Positions 23,262-32,164 are shown, counted from the first letter of the stretch. The stretch is 34,383 nt of DNA from Chloroflexota bacterium (GCA_019456165.1 VRUJ01000029.1:1-34383), one strand, 5' to 3'. Program-made: numbers and translations. The notes: generated from the letters alone by a model not told the origin.

Positions 23262-24275
23262 TTAATTTTCCATCAAACTTACCGCCGCCTTCTTGATTCG
23301 CTGAACATTGGGCAAAGCTTGGTCTTCTAACTCACGGCTGAAAGGGATTGTTCCCATCGTGCATACCCGGTTGTATTTCAGCGGAATTCCTGCCTCAAGG
23401 GTAATGGCTGCCAGTTCGCCTGAGAGGCCAAAGCTTTCATAATCTTCATCGACTACCAATAAACGACCTGTTTTGGCCACGCTCTCAATAATTGCTCCTT
23501 TATCCAAGGGGGAGATAGTTCGCAGGTCGATCACGGATACAGATATACCTTGTTCGTCAAGAGAATCCGCTGCTTCGAGCGCCCGGTGCACTCCCACCCC
23601 AATGCTGATGATGGTCAGGTCGCTGCCTTTACGGCGCTCCACAGCTTGCCCGATGGGAATCTGCTGCCATTTTCTTGGCGCTGGGCCTCGCGCACCCTCC
23701 ACAGGAACGTCAAATTGGACTGTTTTACGACCTCCTGTTCCCATAAAATCCAGCCAATTCTCGGCAAGCAGCTTATGTTCCAGGAAAATCACAGGGTTTG
23801 GATGTTCCAGGGCTGCTAGTATTAACCCACCTGCATCCGCAGGGGTTGAAGGTACCACCACGCTTAACCCGGGAATATGTGCCAGCCAACCCCATAAACT
23901 TTGTTCGTGTTGGCCTCCATCTCCATAGCCACCCCCGCAGGCAGCGCGCACAACCAGGGGCACGTTCCACTTGCCACCAGAGAAAGTTTCGATCTTGGCT
24001 GCATGGTTGAGCAGTGCATCCATTGCAACGGCGATGAAATCAATGATCATGATCTCTACCACAGGCCGCAGGCCAGACATGGCTGCAGTGACGGCGGCCC
24101 CCAAGAACGCGCTTTCGCTTATTGGGGTGTTGCGTACGCGGTCTTTACCAAAACGGACTAATAGATTTCTTCGGTTTGCAACTACATCTTCACCAAAATA
24201 AATGATGTGTTTGTCTTGCGCCATTGCCTGGGCCAGGGCGTCTTCGGCTGCTTCAGAAAAGTTCAATTTTCTCAT
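23262..24275 (-). CDS. 2-oxoacid dehydrogenase E1 component, beta subunit
   Basis: 337-residue transketolase-like subunit that, with the alpha subunit, decarboxylates a 2-oxoacid on thiamine diphosphate. It begins NFSEAAEDALAQAMAQDKHIIYFGEDV, with the conserved E-D-V near residue 30, followed by EIMIIDFIAVAMDALLNHAAK and the mid-domain GGGYGDGGQHEQSLWGWLAH (GGQHSQS in many relatives). The C-terminal domain has VIDLRTISPLDKGAIIESV and LLVVDEDYESFGLSGE, typical of PdhB, BkdB and AcoB. The substrate (pyruvate, branched-chain 2-oxoacid or acetoin) cannot be settled from the sequence. Its start overlaps the stop of the alpha gene by four bases (ATGA), so translation is coupled. No E2 or E3 gene is nearby. 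Confidence 0.9.
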   Translation of the reverse strand: MRKLNFSEAAEDALAQAMAQDKHIIYFGEDVVANRRNLLVRFGKDRVRNTPISESAFLGAAVTAAMSGLRPVVEIMIIDFIAVAMDALLNHAAKIETFSGGKWNVPLVVRAACGGGYGDGGQHEQSLWGWLAHIPGLSVVVPSTPADAGGLILAALEHPNPVIFLEHKLLAENWLDFMGTGGRKTVQFDVPVEGARGPAPRKWQQIPIGQAVERRKGSDLTIISIGVGVHRALEAADSLDEQGISVSVIDLRTISPLDKGAIIESVAKTGRLLVVDEDYESFGLSGELAAITLEAGIPLKYNRVCTMGTIPFSRELEDQALPNVQRIKKAAVSLMEN

Positions 24276-25315
24276 TGAGTCCTCCCGAGTTCTAGCTCTT
24301 CTGGTTCCAAGGCCTGTTCGACCACAATTTCAATTTCTTGGAGAACCTCTCGTTCTAAATCATCCAACCGGGATTCGTCTTTGATTAGTTTTTGGCGCGT
24401 CAATTTGAGGGGATCATCCCCTGGGATGTATTCTTCCTTGATGGTTTTTCCAAGCATGGACAGGATTTCTTTTACACTTTCTACACGCTCCCGTAAGGAG
24501 GCGCCCTTCACTCTAGTGACCGATCGAAGCAGCGGCCCGGCGATCTCACCCATTTCTTTCAATGGTTGACGGGCGATACGCTGCAATTGAAGCCCTAGCA
24601 TATGCCCTTCGGGATGCGAGCAGCTTGCCCTGATGAAGGTAGGCCCTTCTCCGTTGCGGGCGCGTTGCACGGCTTCTTCCCCGACTGCATAAAACGATTC
24701 GATATCATTGCCATCCACAGCAATTCCGGGCATACCGAAACCATGCGCGCGGTCTAATAAATTCCCGCCGGTCATTGAGGGCGACATTGTAGATATGGAC
24801 CAACCATTATCCTTGCAGACGAATAACACAGGCAGGTTCCAGACAACGGCTAAATTCATTGATTCTAATAACATCCCCTGATTCATTGAGCCTTCACCGA
24901 AGAACGCGACTGCCAGTGTGCCTGGGCGCTGCAGTACCCCGGATAAGGCAAAACCAACCGCGGCGGGTCCCGAAGCGCCGACGATTCCCGAGGAAGCAGC
25001 CAGGTGTTCGCGCGAGAAGAGGTGCATGTGCCCCCCCATGCCAGCACACAGGCCGTCAGGACGGCCGAGAAATTCTCGCAAAAGCAGTACAGGGTCAACC
25101 CCGCGCATCAGCAGTGGAGGTGTGCCGCGATGATCCAACGCTAAGGCGTCGCCTTCGATCAATTGGCTGACTATCCCCGCGACGATGGCTTCCTCCCCAA
25201 TGCCCATATGCATTTCACCCGAAATCAGGCCCTCATCCCAGAGATGGATGACTGCATTTTCGAATAGGCGGCTGTGCAGCATCAAGCGGTACAAAGCCCA
25301 CAGGTCAGGTTGCAT
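24272..25315 (-). CDS. 2-oxoacid dehydrogenase E1 component, alpha subunit
   Basis: 347 residues. It carries the thiamine-diphosphate motif GEGSMNQG (140-147) ending at CKDN about 30 residues later, and the preceding DHRGTPPLLMRGVDP and MGGHMHLF blocks of the PdhA/AcoA family. The C-terminal 60 residues (EEYIPGDDPLKLTRQKLI) match the usual helical end. It binds the cofactor at the interface with the beta subunit encoded directly downstream. The start follows GAGGAG by eight bases. The substrate is undetermined: PDH, BCKDH and acetoin dehydrogenase are all possible. Confidence 0.9.
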   Translation of the reverse strand: MQPDLWALYRLMLHSRLFENAVIHLWDEGLISGEMHMGIGEEAIVAGIVSQLIEGDALALDHRGTPPLLMRGVDPVLLLREFLGRPDGLCAGMGGHMHLFSREHLAASSGIVGASGPAAVGFALSGVLQRPGTLAVAFFGEGSMNQGMLLESMNLAVVWNLPVLFVCKDNGWSISTMSPSMTGGNLLDRAHGFGMPGIAVDGNDIESFYAVGEEAVQRARNGEGPTFIRASCSHPEGHMLGLQLQRIARQPLKEMGEIAGPLLRSVTRVKGASLRERVESVKEILSMLGKTIKEEYIPGDDPLKLTRQKLIKDESRLDDLEREVLQEIEIVVEQALEPEELELGRTQ

Positions 25316-25446
25316 AGTCGTCTCCTCGGTGCGGTTATGGTGATTATGTTTATCCTGTAGAAATTATACGGAATTTTAGGATTTTTGTGTGGTTTTTGGG
25401 AGGGGAGAGGATTGACGGAAATCTGGATGCGACCGCATCGCTTCCC

Positions 25447-26496
25447 CTACAACTCCGAGATCGGCCAGGTGGGCAGCGCGTCAATGTCCAGGGGGTCGCG
25501 CTGGCCGTGGGCGAAGCGGTAGTATCCTGCTGCGGCGATCATGGCGGCGTTGTCGGTGCACAGCTCGATGGGCGGAATGTGCACCCGCCCCGGAGCGCCT
25601 TTGGCGATGTTGGCGCGTAAGGACCTGTTCGCCGAAACTCCTCCGGCTACCAGCAATTCATTAACAGAATATTCCTGGGCGGCATATCGTGTTTTGGTGA
25701 CCAGCACGTCCACGACCGCCTCCTGGAAACTAGCCGCCAGATCGGCGGTGGGCAGCGGGTTGTTCTTTTTCTTGCTTTCCAAATCGCGCACGGTGTGCAG
25801 CACGGCGGTTTTAAGACCGCTGAATGAAAAGTTCCAGGTTTCTTCCAGCCAGGCACGCGGCAGCTTGAAGGCATCTTTATCACCGTTTTTGGCAGCTTCT
25901 TGGATCGCCGGACCCCCGGGATAACCCAGCTCTAGCAAGCGGCCAACTTTATCGAAAGCCTCTCCGGCAGCATCATCCAGTGTGCCCCCCAGGCGTTCGT
26001 ATTGCAGGTAGTCTTTAACCAGAACCAGTTCAGTATGTCCCCCGGAAACTATCAGGGCCAGAATTGGGAATTCGGGTTCGTCCAGCGGCTCATCTTCATC
26101 ATCGACTTGCAGCCAGGCAGAGTAAAGGTGGGCTTCGAGGTGGTTGATGCCAATGATTGGTTTTTCGCTCCCCAGGGCGAGACCCTTTGCCATGTTCAGC
26201 CCAACCACCAACGAGCCTGCCAGCCCGGGGCCGCGCGTGGCCGCGATGGCATCCAGGTCGCTCAATGCCATGTGGGCTTGCTCGAGGGCTTCCTCAACCA
26301 CGGTGTAGATCGTGCGGATATGTTCGCGCGAGGCTACCTCTGGGAAGATACCGCCGTACTTGGCGTGCAGCTCTGTTTGCGAGGCCACCACGTTTGAAAG
26401 AATGGTGCGCCCATTTTCGACTACTGCGGCAGCGGTCTCATCGCAAGAAGTTTCTATTCCCAATATCCGGGCTGGAGGCAGTTTGGAGGCATTCAT
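25447..26496 (-). CDS. tsaD: tRNA N6-adenosine threonylcarbamoyltransferase
   Basis: Transfers the threonylcarbamoyl group from the TsaC product to A37 of tRNA. It has the ASKHA fold with the N-terminal GIETSCDETAAAVV, the metal ligands H119 and H123 in GINHLEAHLYS, LIVSGGHTELV, DDAAGEAFDKVGRLL and the C-terminal VAGGVSANRSLR and CTDNAAMIAAAGYYR. The short acidic insert after AHLYSAWL (DDEDEPLDEPE) is a lineage feature. 349 residues is complete. The frame opens at a TTG two codons earlier, but the ATG at 26496 fits the family. No Shine-Dalgarno site is present; TGTAAAAT ends ten bases before it, so the message may be leaderless. TsaB and TsaE are not in the window. Confidence 0.95.
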   Translation of the reverse strand: MNASKLPPARILGIETSCDETAAAVVENGRTILSNVVASQTELHAKYGGIFPEVASREHIRTIYTVVEEALEQAHMALSDLDAIAATRGPGLAGSLVVGLNMAKGLALGSEKPIIGINHLEAHLYSAWLQVDDEDEPLDEPEFPILALIVSGGHTELVLVKDYLQYERLGGTLDDAAGEAFDKVGRLLELGYPGGPAIQEAAKNGDKDAFKLPRAWLEETWNFSFSGLKTAVLHTVRDLESKKKNNPLPTADLAASFQEAVVDVLVTKTRYAAQEYSVNELLVAGGVSANRSLRANIAKGAPGRVHIPPIELCTDNAAMIAAAGYYRFAHGQRDPLDIDALPTWPISEL

Positions 26497-26595
26497 GGTC
26501 AATACTATTTTACATTAGAAATTAGTTAGAGGGTGGAATCTAATCAAACAAAACAAACTGTCGGATTTTGGCATTAAGCGAAAAGATACATTTAT

Positions 26596-26630
26596 AGACC
26601 TGACAGGTTTTATTGAAACCTGTCAGGTCT
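26596..26630. repeat. 15-bp-arm palindrome AGACCTGACAGGTTT
   Basis: Exact 15-base arms (26596-26610 and 26616-26630) with a five-base loop, between tsaD and the M24 peptidase gene. Without a T tract it is unlikely to be a plain terminator. It resembles the CCTGACAGG/CCTGTCAGG palindromes I associate with dispersed repeats in Chloroflexota and Bacteroidota genomes (from memory, not searched). Confidence 0.7.
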
Positions 26631-26663
26631 GAATTGGTTGTTCACTTCATTTTATTCTTTTGA

Positions 26664-27902
26664 TTAATCTTCGATTGGGATAATAAGATCTAGGGGGTAA
26701 TCAGCCAGGATTTCGATCTTGCCGTCGGGTTGGACGTAAATGGTATCTTCCAAACGGCAGCCCATACCGCGCTCGGGATAATACAGGCCAGGCTCGATGG
26801 TGACGACTACTCCCTGTCTGAGAATATCCTTGTCGGTTGCAGTCGCTCCTAGAGCGGGTCTCTCGTGGACATCCAGGCCTAAACCATGACCCAAGCCGTG
26901 TACATATCCCTCTTGGGTTTTAGGATCTGTTCTACTGGTGGGATGGCCCAGCTCTTCAAATAGATCGTTGGTGCGAGCCTGGAGTAATTTGCCCGGAGCG
27001 TTAACCTTGACCTCCTGATCCATGATCTGGCGGTATACGGCCAATACATCGTCGTAAAGCGCTTGGGCTTGTTCTGTGGCATGGCCCAAGCACCAGGTGC
27101 GGGTGAAGTCGTAGTGGTAGCCTCCGCCTTTTTCTTGAATGAAAATGTCGAATACGATGGTTTCACCCAGACGAAGGTAATCTTCTGGTGTACCCACGCT
27201 GTGGGGAACTCCGGCATCACGCCCGATAGCGAAGATGGTGCCGTGGGGGTTCTCCGCGCCTAATTCTACGATCCACATATCGATTTTGCGTTTGACCTCT
27301 CCAACGGTCAATGCTTGGCCTTCTTCTTTGACTAATACGCCATCCTTTGCCTTGTGGGATTTGAGAAAATCCGCGGTACGTCCAACCACCTCCACGGTGA
27401 TCTGACCCATGGCGCGGATGTGTTCAACCTCTTCTGTGTCTTTGGTGGTTCTGGCTTCCAAAAGCATTGAATAGCTAACTTCTCCGACGATCTCAAGTTC
27501 CGGCAGAAGTTTCTGGAGAGCGGTGAAAATTCCAAATACAATCCCTACGTCTCTCATCCCATAAATCCCCATACGACCAGAAGTTATGCTAACATCTTCG
27601 AGCTTTTTTTTATAGATCAATACTGTTGCCTGGGAGACATCTCCACCAGCTTCTTTGAGGAATTCTTGAAAATTGTATTCAGCACTGCTAATGGACTTTA
27701 GACCCGTTTTGGCAGCTTCATCACGCTCCATTGGCGAGTAAAAAAGCACAGGCTCTTCACCCCGCTTTTTGATCAATGTTCCCTGGGTGAGATGGATACC
27801 CCCGGTGAAATAAAACATATCAGGGTTATGCTGTGCGGGTCCGGTAACGAGAATTGCATCAAGGTCCTTGGTTTCCATCAAAGCGTCGAGGTCGGATTTC
27901 AT
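26664..27902 (-). CDS. M24-family Xaa-Pro aminopeptidase
   Basis: 412-residue dinuclear metallopeptidase of the pita-bread fold that removes N-terminal residues preceding proline. The creatinase-like N-terminal domain (about 1-145) is followed by the catalytic domain. The five metal ligands are all visible: D252 and D265 (VFDIFIQ, HYDFTRT), H339 (HGLGHGLG), E370 (TIEPGLYY) and E385 (CRLEDTI). The length fits the PepP/PepQ range; prolidase activity on dipeptides is an alternative. A GGAG lies seven bases before the ATG. Next upstream on the same strand, 58 bases away, is the geranylgeranyl-reductase-like gene. Confidence 0.9.
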   Translation of the reverse strand: MKSDLDALMETKDLDAILVTGPAQHNPDMFYFTGGIHLTQGTLIKKRGEEPVLFYSPMERDEAAKTGLKSISSAEYNFQEFLKEAGGDVSQATVLIYKKKLEDVSITSGRMGIYGMRDVGIVFGIFTALQKLLPELEIVGEVSYSMLLEARTTKDTEEVEHIRAMGQITVEVVGRTADFLKSHKAKDGVLVKEEGQALTVGEVKRKIDMWIVELGAENPHGTIFAIGRDAGVPHSVGTPEDYLRLGETIVFDIFIQEKGGGYHYDFTRTWCLGHATEQAQALYDDVLAVYRQIMDQEVKVNAPGKLLQARTNDLFEELGHPTSRTDPKTQEGYVHGLGHGLGLDVHERPALGATATDKDILRQGVVVTIEPGLYYPERGMGCRLEDTIYVQPDGKIEILADYPLDLIIPIED

Positions 27903-27960
27903 CAGGTAGCTCCAGTGAGATAGGAAAATATATTGTTAGGATTTATTAGAATACGGAGTT

Positions 27961-29178
27961 TCACACATTAAATAATACTTTGCGGATAACGGGGAGATCA
28001 ACCATATTTGCAGCATCACTTTCACCCATCATCACATTTATTAATAAGCTTTTTAACTCGGGGAATTTCTGGGCAGCTCTAACTGTGCGATTCATAAGTA
28101 TTGGGTTGATATATATTTGCCTGATACGAGATGAGAAGATGAACAGTCGTTGGAAATGGTCGCGCAGAAGAGTGTCATAACCTTGTAATCCATGCGACGA
28201 AAAATCCCCTAAACGAAAAACTACCTCTAAATATTCAGCAGCTAACTTTCCGGATTCTAACGCTAAATCAATCCCCTCCCCAGTTAATGGGCTAACCAAC
28301 CCCGCGGTTTCACCTACTAAAAGCACCCGGTCGCTGAAAGTTGGAGCAGTTGCAAAATCTATGCGTAAGGGATAACCTTTGATGGGACTGACAAGTTCGG
28401 CATTTGCGAGCATATCTTTTAACGCCGGGCTGCTGAGGAAATCGTCCATAACCGCGCGGGCGGATGTGGGTGGTTTTTTCCAGGGTAAGAATGGTTTCCA
28501 AAAGCCAGCCCCGATATTTGCAGCGGTCTGTGAAGTCGGGAATACCCAACCGTAACCAGGTAAAGGGATATTTTCAAAATGTGCTTGGATATTTTCGTTT
28601 AGCCCAGCCAAACCTTCGTAATACCCGCGTGCGGCTTTGATCATGGTGGGGGCTTTCTTTAGGATGCCCATACGCAGGGGAATTTTTATGTTTGCGCCGA
28701 TGGATAATATAACCAGCCTGGCTTGTGCAGTTATGGATTGCCCTTTGTGATCTCCTCTAATAACTACTCCGTCTGGATTTTGTTCTATGCTCCTAACGCG
28801 TACGGGGCTTTGGAATTTCGCTCCGCTTTCAATCGCGCCTTGCAGAATAAGATTGTCTAGCTTTAGACGCGGCACGATCATCATGTAGTTGGGGTATATT
28901 GCGTGCTCTGGGATGGGGGCAGTGATGACGGTATCACGTGAAACGTGGATTTCCAATCCGTTTATTCGCTGGCCGATGCTATGCAGTTCGCCAAGTAAAC
29001 CCATGTCATCAAGCACATTAAGAGCCCGTGGAGTAAGGGCATCACCGCAAGTTTTATCGCGTGGAAATTCTGATTTGTCGAGCAGTACCACGTCCAGGCC
29101 TTGCTTGGCTAGATAGTGAGCTGTGGAGGAACCCCCCGGACCTGCGCCCACAATGATTACATCATGCATTGTTCCCAT
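27961..29178 (-). CDS. geranylgeranyl-reductase-family FAD-dependent oxidoreductase
   Basis: 405-residue flavoprotein. The Rossmann FAD motif VGAGPGGSS near the N-terminus is followed by LDKSEFPRDKTCGDALTPRAL, the family pattern with the conserved KxCG. The second FAD contact GETAGLVSPLTGEGIDLAL lies in the C-terminal half. The family reduces isoprenoid double bonds (geranylgeranyl chains of chlorophyll, archaeal lipids or menaquinone). The C-terminal helices (FFIFSSRIRQIYINPI-like) could mediate membrane contact. The open frame reaches ATG 29226, but CAGGAG five bases before ATG 29178 sets the start, 13 bases before the motif-bearing strand. It lies next to a squalene/phytoene-synthase-like gene, so a shared isoprenoid pathway is a reasonable inference. 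Confidence 0.85.
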   Translation of the reverse strand: MGTMHDVIIVGAGPGGSSTAHYLAKQGLDVVLLDKSEFPRDKTCGDALTPRALNVLDDMGLLGELHSIGQRINGLEIHVSRDTVITAPIPEHAIYPNYMMIVPRLKLDNLILQGAIESGAKFQSPVRVRSIEQNPDGVVIRGDHKGQSITAQARLVILSIGANIKIPLRMGILKKAPTMIKAARGYYEGLAGLNENIQAHFENIPLPGYGWVFPTSQTAANIGAGFWKPFLPWKKPPTSARAVMDDFLSSPALKDMLANAELVSPIKGYPLRIDFATAPTFSDRVLLVGETAGLVSPLTGEGIDLALESGKLAAEYLEVVFRLGDFSSHGLQGYDTLLRDHFQRLFIFSSRIRQIYINPILMNRTVRAAQKFPELKSLLINVMMGESDAANMVDLPVIRKVLFNV

Positions 29179-29282
29179 TCGTTCTCCTGCCAAATGAGTT
29201 ATACATCTGATGAGCGCTACGCCCATTGTACGTGAAAAATATTTCGCTCAGTTGTAACTATTTTTATTGGAAATCTGCGTTG

Positions 29283-30104
29283 TCACTCGGTCTCGAGCTG
29301 TCTAACAATCTGAACCACTTCTTTGCGAGTTAGCTTTTCTTCGCCACGCGCAAGGGCATCCAATGTGGCGTAGGCTAATGCGCGCGGTACGCTGACGAAC
29401 TTAAGGAAGGTCGTGCGCGGCAGGGTTTTGGTGTAGTCGTCGAAGTCGTTCAGGTTGGATATTGCATATGCGTGCATTTCTTTGTCTGCCCAGCCTTCCG
29501 GGTAGAAATCAACACCGCGTTCAAGGTCTTCCGTATGGTTGCGTAAAATGTTGACCAATTGCAGACCGCGCCCAAATTGTATCGCTCGACTGCGATTGAT
29601 CTGTATCTTTTCGAACCAGGCCCACAAATCGCATAACAAAAGACCTACTGCTCCCGCCACGCTGTAGGTGTATCTATCCAGGTCAGCTAAGGTGATAACT
29701 TTAAAGCTGGTTGCAGCCCAGTGCGCCATACGGTCTGCCATAGAAGAAGTCGACTCCCAAACACGCGGCGCGATGAATTTTGGTGCGTAGCAAGCCCACT
29801 CTCCAATGCGCGTGGAAACTTCTGGTAAAAAATCCTTGAAAGCGTCGAAGATTTCTGCAAGCCGATTGTGGGCAAAATCCTCTACAGATGTTTGGGCCTG
29901 CAGCACCTGACTGATGCGTTTAAGAAGATCAGCTTTGGTTTCTTCTTTCATCTCGGGATGGTCTTCGATCTCGTCAATTGCCCGCATGCACAGGTAGCCA
30001 GAAGCAACCGCTTCTTGCAGTCCATCTGGAAGACCGCTTACTGGAATAAAAAACGTTCGGCTGGTCTCTTTTAGTACTCTTAAAGCTTCTTTTTGTGCGA
30101 CCAT
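29283..30104 (-). CDS. squalene/phytoene-synthase-family prenyltransferase
   Basis: 273 residues, all-helical trans-isoprenyl-diphosphate synthase that condenses two prenyl diphosphates head to head. The start region SRTFFIPVSGLP is diagnostic. The first Asp-rich motif is D44-E-I-E-D48. The second reads NILRNHTEDLERG, where the usual first Asp (NILRD) is Asn189 while E192-D193 remain. R-x-Y is replaced by V-D-F before the conserved Pro. Catalysis may be altered, or the product different. Squalene, phytoene and hydroxysqualene synthases (HpnC/HpnD) are all candidates. It lies 104 bases upstream of the geranylgeranyl-reductase-like gene, same strand. Confidence 0.85.
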   Translation of the reverse strand: MVAQKEALRVLKETSRTFFIPVSGLPDGLQEAVASGYLCMRAIDEIEDHPEMKEETKADLLKRISQVLQAQTSVEDFAHNRLAEIFDAFKDFLPEVSTRIGEWACYAPKFIAPRVWESTSSMADRMAHWAATSFKVITLADLDRYTYSVAGAVGLLLCDLWAWFEKIQINRSRAIQFGRGLQLVNILRNHTEDLERGVDFYPEGWADKEMHAYAISNLNDFDDYTKTLPRTTFLKFVSVPRALAYATLDALARGEEKLTRKEVVQIVRQLETE

Positions 30105-30235
30105 ATACTTCCTTTATTTTATCTGGTAGATAGAATTTGGCTCTGGCCGCGTGCCTGTCCAAACTCAATCTCTTTTCCAATTCTAACCCAAAATGGGTAG
30201 AATAGTTGTGAAGATTTTAATCATTATTGCGATAA

Positions 30236-31621
30236 TCAATCAAGCCGCGATCCAGCTTTAGTGGCTAGGGCGCTTTGAAGCCCGACGATGAGGTCTTCTT
30301 CCTGCTCGGGGAGAACTGTACGCGGATCTAGCATAACTAGATTGTCACGCAAACGCGCAATGATTGGTGGGGATGCCTCGCGCAGATGTTTGAGGAATTT
30401 TTCTGGCTTGCGAACTTTGAGCACAAATAAATGCGTGGGCAGGGTTTCACCGGGCAAGCTACCGCCTCCCACTGCGGTTTCGCCCTTGATGCTAGAACCC
30501 CGACCCAGGGTTTTCATCCAAACGTTTGCTCTGTGCGCGAGCTTTTCTGTTGGCGTAGAAATCATTTGCCAGATGGGTATTTTGCGCTCAGCTTCATCTT
30601 TGAGATAATGCATCAAAGTAGTAGTTAAACCTGCCAGGGCAAGCTTATCGGCTCGGATGGCGCGTGCCAAAGGGTGTTTTTTTAGTTTAGCGATTAAATC
30701 GTCGCGCCCAACTATGATGCCAGCTTGTGGACCTCCCAGGAGTTTGTCGCCTGAGAAACAAACTAAGTCAGCACCCGCGGACAAAGATTCCTGGACAGTC
30801 ATCTCGTGTTTGAGATCGAATTGGGCCGTGTCGATAAACGATCCTGAGCCCAGATCATCTAGAAAAGGAATCTCTGCTTCTCTAGACAGAGCAGATAATT
30901 CCTCCAGTGATGGTTCGCTGGTAAACCCCTCCATGCGGAAATTTGAACGGTGGGCGCGCATTAACAAAGCGATCTTGTTCTCCGCGAGTGCATTTTCGTA
31001 ATCACGCAGGTGCACCCGGTTGGTTGTACCGATCTCAACCAGTTTAGCGCCAGACTGCTTTAAAACATCTGGAATGCGGAATCCGCCGCCAATCTCGATC
31101 AGTTGTGTGCGGGAAATAACCACCTTGCGCCGGCGGGCCAGTGCGGTGAGCACCAGCAGGAGCGCGGAGGCATTGTTATTTACAACCAAAGCTCCTTCAG
31201 CGCCGGTGAGGCGCAAGAGAGTCTTCTCGGCATGCGTATAGCGGGAACCACGCTTGCCTTTGATAATATCGTATTCGAGTGTTGAATAACCTTGTGCAAT
31301 TGCATGCATGGCCTGGATCGATTCCTCACTCAAAGGGGCGCGGCCCAGGTTGGTGTGCAGTACAACCCCAGTGGCGTTGATCGCGGGAAGCAGCGTAGGG
31401 GTTGTCCATGAAACTAATATTTCACGCGCCCGTTGAAGCATTTCGCTTGAGTCTGGGATGGTTTCGGCCTGGTCTTTAAGTTGTTCACGAATCTCAGCCA
31501 AAGTTCGACGGATGGCTTCCAGGGTTAGCGGACGACCGTATTCGGCGACCAGATCAGCCGCGGTATTAGTGCCCAAAAGCTTATCAACGGAGGGTATGGC
31601 GCTAAGCGCGGTCTTAACCAT
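30236..31621 (-). CDS. selA: L-seryl-tRNA(Sec) selenium transferase
   Basis: PLP enzyme that converts seryl-tRNA(Sec) to selenocysteyl-tRNA(Sec) using selenophosphate. Residues about 1-60 are the SelA N-terminal tRNA-binding domain (AIPSVDKLL). The catalytic domain shows NATGVVLHTNLGRAPLS, EYDIIKGKRGSRYTH, NNNASALLL, DDLGSGS and the PLP lysine K293 in FSGDKLLGGPQAG. 461 residues is full length. It overlaps the upstream 136-residue membrane protein gene by eight bases. selB, selD and selC (tRNA-Sec) are not in this window; SelB often follows selA, but here the next gene is a prenyltransferase. Its presence shows that the organism uses selenocysteine and supports the UGA reading of the DUF3179 gene. 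Confidence 0.96.
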   Translation of the reverse strand: MVKTALSAIPSVDKLLGTNTAADLVAEYGRPLTLEAIRRTLAEIREQLKDQAETIPDSSEMLQRAREILVSWTTPTLLPAINATGVVLHTNLGRAPLSEESIQAMHAIAQGYSTLEYDIIKGKRGSRYTHAEKTLLRLTGAEGALVVNNNASALLLVLTALARRRKVVISRTQLIEIGGGFRIPDVLKQSGAKLVEIGTTNRVHLRDYENALAENKIALLMRAHRSNFRMEGFTSEPSLEELSALSREAEIPFLDDLGSGSFIDTAQFDLKHEMTVQESLSAGADLVCFSGDKLLGGPQAGIIVGRDDLIAKLKKHPLARAIRADKLALAGLTTTLMHYLKDEAERKIPIWQMISTPTEKLAHRANVWMKTLGRGSSIKGETAVGGGSLPGETLPTHLFVLKVRKPEKFLKHLREASPPIIARLRDNLVMLDPRTVLPEQEEDLIVGLQSALATKAGSRLD

Positions 31622-32024
31622 CTTTATCTCGCCTTGGTTTCCAGCGGCTGTGTTCGCGCAAGCGCAGTAAGCCCTCTATGATCGCCAGCCCGAGGAGAAG
31701 GATCAGCGCCAGTGTGCCGTTCAGAACATCACCATAATTCAGCCAGGTGATTGTTGCAGCGTAAATACCTACCCATAAAGCCTGGCGCAGGATCACACTT
31801 GGTTCGGCAGGCGGATTGCTTGGAAAGCGGTGGTTCAGGTACGCGCTGGCTGGCAGGGCTGTGCCGGTGAGGGCTACCACGATCAGGAAGAAGAACAACC
31901 AGCGCGGCCCTAGCGTAGGAGAGGTGGTGTTCATCAAGGTTATTAAGCCTCCCCAGCCTAAAATAAAGAATAAAACAGAAGTAGGCAGATAGACTATTGG
32001 TGAGGGTGAACGTGTTGGGGACAT
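31614..32024 (-). CDS. small four-helix membrane protein upstream of selA
   Basis: 136 residues with four predicted membrane segments (about 12-32, 43-62, 82-98, 103-118), a Pro-rich N-terminus and a basic C-terminal tail (RLREHSRWKPRRDKDG). No family is recognised with confidence and no catalytic or metal motif is visible. Its 3' end overlaps the selA start by eight bases, so the two are cotranscribed and translation may be coupled. Whether this has anything to do with selenium metabolism is unknown; an accidental operon neighbour is equally likely. A TATAAT-like box (32052-32047, minus strand) lies 22 bases before the ATG. Confidence 0.65.
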   Translation of the reverse strand: MSPTRSPSPIVYLPTSVLFFILGWGGLITLMNTTSPTLGPRWLFFFLIVVALTGTALPASAYLNHRFPSNPPAEPSVILRQALWVGIYAATITWLNYGDVLNGTLALILLLGLAIIEGLLRLREHSRWKPRRDKDG

Positions 32025-32164
32025 GTGATTAATTTAATGTATTTAGATTATATCCCATTCCCTGGCAAATTCGTTATGAGGAATGTTTTCTTTCACACAG
32101 TACTGGTCTGGTAGAATATCAATTGGAGTGATGGTTGGATAAAATAGAGTAAAATCGAAAGCAA

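Noticed and set aside
23473..23928. Long plus-strand open frame inside the E1 beta gene (similar ones at 15005-15448, 187-618 and 5590-6004).
   Set aside because: They are shadows of well-identified genes on the other strand, with no family similarity, no ribosome-binding site and low-complexity or Arg/Ser-rich translations.
30105..30235. Spacer beside selA examined for selC (tRNA-Sec).
   Set aside because: No T-arm GGTTC-type sequence, no long variable arm and no TCA anticodon loop could be found. The other spacers also show no tRNA.
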